Shown: positions 58,631 to 64,000 of the stretch, piece by piece
Layout: the number at the start of each line of letters is the position of its first letter
Numbering within the stretch: position 1 is the first letter of the stretch
NCBI GenBank assembly: GCA_963971305.1
Contig: OZ020306.1
Coordinates: 61,540,686-61,604,685 of the forward strand
Length of the DNA stretch: 64,000 bases
Source of the DNA: Arcuatula senhousia
Lineage: Eukaryota > Mollusca > Bivalvia > Mytilida > Mytilidae
Reading direction: 5' to 3'
Notes under the pieces: model-generated
What the model was told of the DNA's origin: nothing
What the model saw: the letters and a program-made list of their open reading frames with translations, nothing else
The model's database searches: none
Position numbers and translations under genes: made by a program

Positions 58631-60000
58631 CAATAATACGTACTGAGATGAGGTTCGTAATTGATAGATTTCCTAGCTATATTTGATAAATAAAATGGTG
58701 TTGCACGTTGTCTGTTTGATTCAAACCGTTGAATACTAGTATTTTTTTATGAACTATTTTAAGATAGTGCTCACCGAAAAGAAAATAAGGGATTCTTTGG
58801 CAAAAATAATCATATTATGATGGTAAAAATGAGGATTCCGAGAAGTCCCAAACTAGATTAGGAAGCATTTTGCAAATGACGAGCATCTTTCAATTGTCTA
58901 TGTTGAATGCTAGCTCAATTTCCTAGTTCAATTGCAGATTTTAATATTATGAACTGGTAATGTTTATGTGAATTTTGTGTGTATATTATTTGTTCTGCAT
59001 CCCATGATTTAGAATAACACCCTTAAAACAAACAAACAAGTTTAAGTGGTGAATCCTTTTATGAATCACCCCGTCTCATCTGTCTGACTTTATAAATCTG
59101 CCTCCTCGATGGATTTTATGAAACTGTACAGGGAGGATTGAAGTCAGCATTAGAGATTACCGTGTTTCTAGTTCGTCTTATCATGGCAGTACTAAATTGA
59201 TACTTCCATGGTCTTATAAAATTAGAACGTTAGTATGCGGTGGACACACCATGAAAATGGTTTCCAGGAGCGGTTCCAGAACATTTCGAAAGGGGGACCA
59301 CATACAGTCTTCTGTGGACGAAATTGGGTTTCAGACCAGTCTTGCCGCGACAATCTACAGGAAGATTACAAAATTTTCTTAGGAAAGGGGGTATAACCAT
59401 GCATCCGCCACTGGACCGTGCCTTTTAAGGCGTAAACCATTTTAGTTACCGATGGGGAAGTTGGTGTCTGCGATTTTTGTTTTTGAATACCTAAAACTGT
59501 CTTAATTGCTATTTAGAAACATTCCTTCATTTATCCAATTATATCAGTTTTTTTTCCTTTTTTCTCCAAACTTTTGACACAGAAAAAATGTTTAATGATG
59601 GACAATGATATGGACTCCAAATTAATTTCCGTAATAGCTTCTTGGGGCCCCCCTTCCTCATCGCCTGCCAAAACCATTTCGCCTCTTTACGCTAGCAAAA
59701 ACGTAATTTTTTTCTATAATATTCACGAGATCATATAAAGAGTATCTAACACTTGATTATTCACCACTCTCTGCCCTTTTTTTGTTCATACCCCCCAAAA
59801 AAAAAGACTCTCGGAAGCATGAACGACCAATAAGGAATGACCACTGATTTCTAAATCTAGAAACGTTATAACGTATATTCTAAAAATAGATTCTGATATC
59901 CTTGTGATCATGATAAAGTATGGGTTTTTTATCATATCTATAATATATTAAATCTACTTTACATATTCTTTCATATTTGAAAAACGTACATCTTCAAAGC
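58631..60000. other. Spacer upstream of the CHMP4 paralog
   Basis: No supported gene. The frame 59197-59382 has no domain and lies in sequence with a GGAGCGGTTCCAGAACATTT word typical of mollusc dispersed repeats. A promoter cannot be placed. Confidence 0.35.
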
Positions 60001-60178
60001 ATGAGCTTTATTTCTAAAATATTCGACAAGAAACAAAATGTTGGACCAACTCTTCAAGAAGCGATGGAAAAACTTAGAGAAACGGAAGAAATGTTGGAAA
60101 AGAAAACAGCACATTGTGAACGGAAAATTGAAGAGGAGATCGAAACTGCGAGGAAAAACGCTAAAACTAATAAAAGAG
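60001..60178 (+). CDS. CHMP4 paralog exon 1
   Basis: MSFISKIFDKKQNVGPT, then LRETEEMLEKKTAHCERK to NKR plus one base. Donor GTAAGA. Confidence 0.92.
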
Positions 60179-63100
60179 GTAAGATATATTTTTACAGAAA
60201 TTGTGTACAGGAGTGGATCCAGTGACTTTGGAAAAAAGGGGGAGTCTATACAGTCCACTACGGACACGGGGCGGCGGTTGTTCCAGATCAATTTTGACAA
60301 ACAAAATAAAGTCTAGACGATAATAACAAATTTTTCGGGGAGAAATGGGGGGGGGCTGTCAAACTCCGAGAACACTCCCTCTGGATCAGTCACTGGTGAT
60401 AGATGTGATAAATTTGAAACAATATGAAAATCGGTTTTTAATTTTGTAAAATTGTCTTTGTTGTGTGATATGCAGTTGTATTTTTATGGCCCGATCACGT
60501 ATGTGGATCAGCCATATAGTTTTACCCTTGTCCGTCCGTCCGTCCGTAACACTTTGGTTAAGTTCTTGGTTAAAGTCCATTACTCGGATAGTAGATGTTG
60601 GGTCAATGATATTTCACCACCAGATGGGTCTTGGGTTGGGCTACACCGCCCACTAGAAATTAGGTCACTGTGACCTACAATCTATGCATGAACGACTTCG
60701 GTTAAGTTCTTGGTAAAGGTCCATAACTTGGATACTATAGCTGTTGGGGGTCAATGATATTTCACTACTAGATGTGTCTTAGGTAAGATGACACCACCCA
60801 CTAGAAATTATGTCACTGTGACTTATATTTTACGCATGAATGACTTTGGTTAAGTTCTTGGTTAAGGTCCATATCTCAGATACCACATGTTGATGGTCAA
60901 TGGTATTTCACCATTAGATGTGTCTTGGGTAACACGACACAATCCAATAAAAAAGTAGGTGACTGTGATCTATATTTCATGCATGAACGACTTCGGTTAA
61001 GTTCTTTGTTAAGGTCCATAACTTGGATACTAGATGTTGGGGGTCAATGATATTTCACCACTAGATGTGTCTTGGGTAAGGTGACACCATCCACTAGAAA
61101 TGAGGTCACTGTGACCTATATTTACACACGAATGACTTTGGTTAAGTTCTTGGTTAAGGTCCATATCTTGAATACTACATGTTAGGGGTCAATAATATTT
61201 CACTACTCGAGGAGTCTTGGTAACATGGCACCACCCACTAGAATAAGGTCACAGCGACCTATATTTTACACATGAACACTTTTGATCCCAGGTAATACAC
61301 ATTGAGGGTCAATGATATTTCAAGAGCGGGATGGTCATCATGTGGCTCATAAACACATTTTCTAGTTTTCCTTTAAGACAAAGTAGTATTTTAGTCATAC
61401 ATTTGCCTGTGTGTGTATAAGATGAGGAGCTAGGGGATGAGTTTGGCTCGACAAATGATGAAATGGGTCAGATGACTATAATTGATCAAAAAGATGTTAA
61501 TTGTTGGCCATTTAGGTGTGAAATTTACAGTTGAAGGACCCTGGTCACTTTTTTCTTGAAATTTGCTCTCGCCCGCAATCAATTTTGTTGTCACTTGTAG
61601 GTCAGTCAGTAAACTTTGATGGTATGATGTATAATTTACATATAATATAATAATATGTGTTACAGTTTGTAGAAATTAAGCATATTTCTATAGATAGATT
61701 TCCCATACACTTTTTCCAAATTCTGCACTTTTTCTTAAACTTTCTTAATGCATCTTTAACGTCTCTGTATTTAATATTACGATATTAAAACATACCAACT
61801 TGAACCGGTTCCTTTCAATAAGATTGCAGCCTCGCTAAAGAAGTCTTTTTTTCAGTTGCATTACAGGCACTTAAAAGGAAGAAAAGGCTAGAAAAACAGC
61901 TACAGCAAATGGATGGTTCTCTCACTACCATAGAGTTTCAGCGAGAAGCTTTGGAAAACAATGTTACAAACAGAGAAGTTATGAATGCTTTGGACTTTGC
62001 TTCTAAAGCTATGAAACTTGCTCAGCAAAAGATGTAAGTACATGCAGGAAAATTCAAACTATTATCGACAGATTCGGAAAGAGAAGTGCAGCATTTTATG
62101 ATATTTCATGGCTCTTCCTGACCTTAATAAAATTAACTTTAATATATTGGAAATCTTTGATACAGGCCCCTTTCTTTTCTGTACACCTAAAATCAATGGC
62201 ATTGTATTTAACTTTATTTCAAATTATGGTTTGAAAATGTATATTTCCAAATCGTAAACACTTTGAAATCAATCTATACAATATGCCTCCATGCATTTGG
62301 ACGGATTCAGGTTTTGATAAAGTAAAAATATTTTTTCATTCAAAATATTTGGCAATTTAGGAGCTCACTATGCATAGTGGGAACGTCGATTCGTTACGTT
62401 AAATTTTCTGAATGTTTGTATCTTTATTCATTTACGATTAAGTTCCACTGTACACAATGCCAAAATATTCCTCAATATTATTGCAGGAGCGTTGATGATG
62501 TTCACAATCTAATGGACCAAGTTGCAGAGCAACAAGAGACATCAGATGAAATCTCCCAGGCTATGGCTTCCTGTTTCGGACAGATTGGTCAGGAGGTAGA
62601 TGAAGTAAGAAAAAACTATATACAATTGCTGGTTGAGAAAACAAGTGGTTTTATTACTCTGGTATTGGCGCAGGATTATTTTTTTTTCATTACTTGTATG
62701 TCTGGGCTGCGACAGCAGATTGGCGGTTTATTAAATAGTTTTTAAGTATTTCTTTTGGAGTGGTTATTTCTACATTGATGTGATCATAGTTTGCACAAAT
62801 ATGATGAATGTGTAAATCTAATAATAACAGGGCCGTAGCCAGAATTTTTCAAAAGGGGGTGCAAACTTTCCAGAGGGTTGCGTTTTGATGAAAATTGGTG
62901 AAAAATAGGGTTGTAAACCTCAGTTTTGTCAATTTTCCGTAGGAAATTAAGAAAAATTCTCTCAAAAGGGGGGTGCAAACGCACCCAACGCACCCCCCCC
63001 CTGGCTACGACCTTGATAAATGTGATTATATTTTGCATCAATGTGATATCCCACATAGGGCTCCACACCTGGTAAGCTCGGCCAAGCCGGAGGAGTTCAC

Positions 63101-63479
63101 GACAGATGAACTAAACTTACTGCATACTTCATGTAAAATTAGTTTTGTTAAAAAGCCTAGCTTATGTTTTGTCCGGTGCATAAAACGTTTGGATATTATA
63201 ATGTTTGGAATTGGGTTTCCTATAGTTCCTGTGAATTTAATTATCTTTTTTTTGTGTAGACTAATTCTTTCTTTGTCTTTACAAACTACTTACATTCGAA
63301 GCTCTGCTTCTTCCATCTTTTAACCGTTTGACACTTTTAACAGGAGGACTTATTAGCAGAGTTAGAGGAGCTTGAACAGGAAGATTTAAACAGAGAACTG
63401 ACTAGATTGGATCCTTTCTTAGATGTTTCGCCGTGTGCTCCTTCAGAGGATGTGTCCCAGTCCAAACAGGAAACTAAAG
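60001..63479 (+). CDS. CHMP4/Snf7 paralog, ESCRT-III subunit, 3'-incomplete (4 of probably 5 exons)
   Basis: Exons 60001-60178, 61856-62033, 62487-62604 and 63344-63479; 203 codons plus one base. Intron phases 1, 2, 0 and 1 equal those of the gene at 39050, and exon 2 is 178 nt in both. Motifs: LRETEEMLEKK, ALQALKRKKRLEKQLQQMDG, TIEFQREALEN, VDDVHNLMDQVAEQQE, LLAELEELEQEDL. Exon 2 is about two-thirds identical to the neighbour (41 of 60 by eye). The NPVGFG motif of exon 3 is replaced by SCFGQIGQ and the N-terminal loop is shorter. The start was chosen by alignment; an upstream ATG at 59977 is in frame but not homologous. The final exon with the ALIX-binding helix should lie beyond 64000. Confidence 0.9.
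60208..60400. repeat. Dispersed GGATCCAGTGAC-type repeat in paralog intron 1
   Basis: GGAGTGGATCCAGTGAC at the left and CTGGATCAGTCACTGGTG at the right are roughly mirrored around about 150 bp that includes GACACGGGGCGGCGG and a G9 run. Likely a small non-autonomous DNA element. Confidence 0.5.
60485..61365 (+). mobile_element. Helitron-like tandem-core element E3 in paralog intron 1
   Basis: 5' hairpin TATGGC-GATCAC-GTAT-GTGGATC-GCCATA, then GTCCGTCCGTCCGTCCGTAA. Then five units with GGTTAAGTTCTTGGT at 60557, 60700, 60848, 60995 and 61140 (143-148 bp) carrying GGTCAATGATATTTCAC and AGGTCACTGTGACCTA. The 3' end is ATGTGGCTCATAAACACAT then TTTCTAG, i.e. a weak hairpin before CTAG. No protein. 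Confidence 0.7.
61856..62033 (+). CDS. CHMP4 paralog exon 2
   Basis: 178 nt, acceptor TTTTTTTCAG, donor GTAAGT. ALQALKRKKRLEKQLQQMDG through TNREVMNALDFASKAMK to the split Met codon. Confidence 0.93.
62487..62604 (+). CDS. CHMP4 paralog exon 3
   Basis: 118 nt, acceptor ATTATTGCAG, donor GTAAGA. SVDDVHNLMDQVAEQQE, then EISQAMASCFGQIGQEVDE; one residue longer than the homologous exon at 45854. Confidence 0.93.
62828..63014. mobile_element. CARGGYCGTAGCCAG MITE in paralog intron 3
   Basis: CAGGGCCGTAGCCAG at the left, CCTGGCTACGACCTTG at the right, with AAAAGGGGGTGCAAAC repeated in both halves and a C9 run. About 187 bp. TIRs of this type occur in hAT-like miniature elements (family knowledge); the target duplication is unclear. 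Confidence 0.7.
63344..63479 (+). CDS. CHMP4 paralog exon 4
   Basis: 136 nt, acceptor TTTTAACAG, donor AAAG-GTTATT, a weak site. EDLLAELEELEQEDLNREL, then a linker ending SQSKQETK. If the donor is skipped, translation adds Gly-Tyr and stops at TAG (63486-63488). Confidence 0.85.
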
Positions 63480-64000
63480 GTTATTAGTTTATCTCTATCT
63501 TTATTTTAAGGCTTTCAAATAAACCATAAATCATTTCATTATCACGGGGGTTATCGGCAATGATGAACGCAAGGAAATGTTAACGCAGTCCAATAAGTAT
63601 ACTGCATTTATAGCTTGATGAGGGTATGGATGGGGGTGTCCTGTATTCTTTTTCCCCTTTATAGTTATATTTTATCACTTTCTTTCTTATTTTTTATACT
63701 TTAAGGATATTTATTCTCTATTCTTCATTTTAAGGGCCATTCTAGCTCTTAATCAGTTTTGGGTCATTATTCTTTATTCTTTCTTCTATTCATAATATCA
63801 GGAACGTCTCTTTATACGTTCCCGATAATATATTGTATGATTTCGTTCTGTTGTTATTTATTGAATTGTGGTTATATTTCAATGCATGTGTTAACCATTG
63901 CCAGTTACCCCGCACCCCCTGGTTATCGTTAAAAATCTTGCTATCGTGTGTGTGCGGGCAATTAATCGGAGACCTTCCAAATATCGCCAGTATAATTGTA
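63480..64000 (+). other. Start of paralog intron 4 to window edge
   Basis: T-rich sequence. I searched for an acceptor followed by an acidic run and a Trp-containing terminal helix and found none, so the last exon is expected to the right of the window. Confidence 0.5.

Noticed and set aside
59977..60000. Upstream in-frame ATG as the start of the CHMP4 paralog
   Set aside because: The extra eight residues have no counterpart in the first gene or in the CHMP4 family; the ATG at 60001 aligns with the conserved start.

Overview
This is an intron-rich, AT-rich, repeat-dense animal nuclear locus. The repeat families (AGCTCACC-type elements, cores of about 146-174 bp in tandem, and the GAGATGTGGAATAAGTG family) together with the CHMP4 proteins fit a marine bivalve, probably mussel-like. 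That placement is an inference. There is no operon structure, and almost all short ORFs in the window are chance reading frames in repeats.

The only intact protein gene is a five-exon CHMP4/Snf7 gene (ESCRT-III core subunit, 220 aa) on the + strand at 39050-48658. A diverged tandem paralog starts at 60001 with the same intron phases and runs off the right edge; four exons are visible. A 72-bp extra copy of the end of exon 2 lies just downstream of exon 2 in the first gene.

The rest is mobile and repetitive DNA. Left part (1-5.6 kb): an AGCTCACC-type element carrying a nested Helitron-like element. At 5.64-19.40 kb lies a 13.8-kb foldback element: inverted ends built from TAGCGAACAAT words, about 66 copies of a 187-188-bp satellite arranged as two opposed arms, and an 11-bp target-site duplication. 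At 19-33 kb: AT-rich spacer, several palindromic elements, and a tandem segmental duplication (24.3-30.6 versus 30.8-33.05 kb) whose copies carry different insertions and so act as each other's empty sites. At 33.55-35.53 kb is a second foldback element, with GTCACAGGAAAAAA words at its ends, a 21-nt-period GATATC palindrome array as core, and an 8-bp target duplication. At 37.5-38 kb is a non-LTR reverse transcriptase remnant with a GAT-repeat tail. At 39.7-43.86 kb, inside CHMP4 intron 1, is a third foldback element with GGACGGATCAAC words at its ends and a 9-bp target duplication. At 52.1-58.6 kb is a deeply nested stack: a tandem-core element split by an internally deleted hAT transposon that carries its own small inverted-repeat element, and split again by a SINE-like piece that carries another inverted-repeat element.

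The main discovery candidate is the set of three sequence-unrelated foldback elements. They share one design: short words tandemly repeated at inverted ends, a satellite or repetitive core, no transposase, and an 8-11-bp target duplication. This recalls sea-urchin TU and Drosophila FB elements. A second recurring design is seen in four families: a 5' hairpin, a GTCCGTCC-type stretch (short in one family), a tandem core of about 146-174 bp, and a 3' hairpin, two of them ending in CTAG. This resembles pearl/Helentron-type non-autonomous Helitrons known from bivalves.
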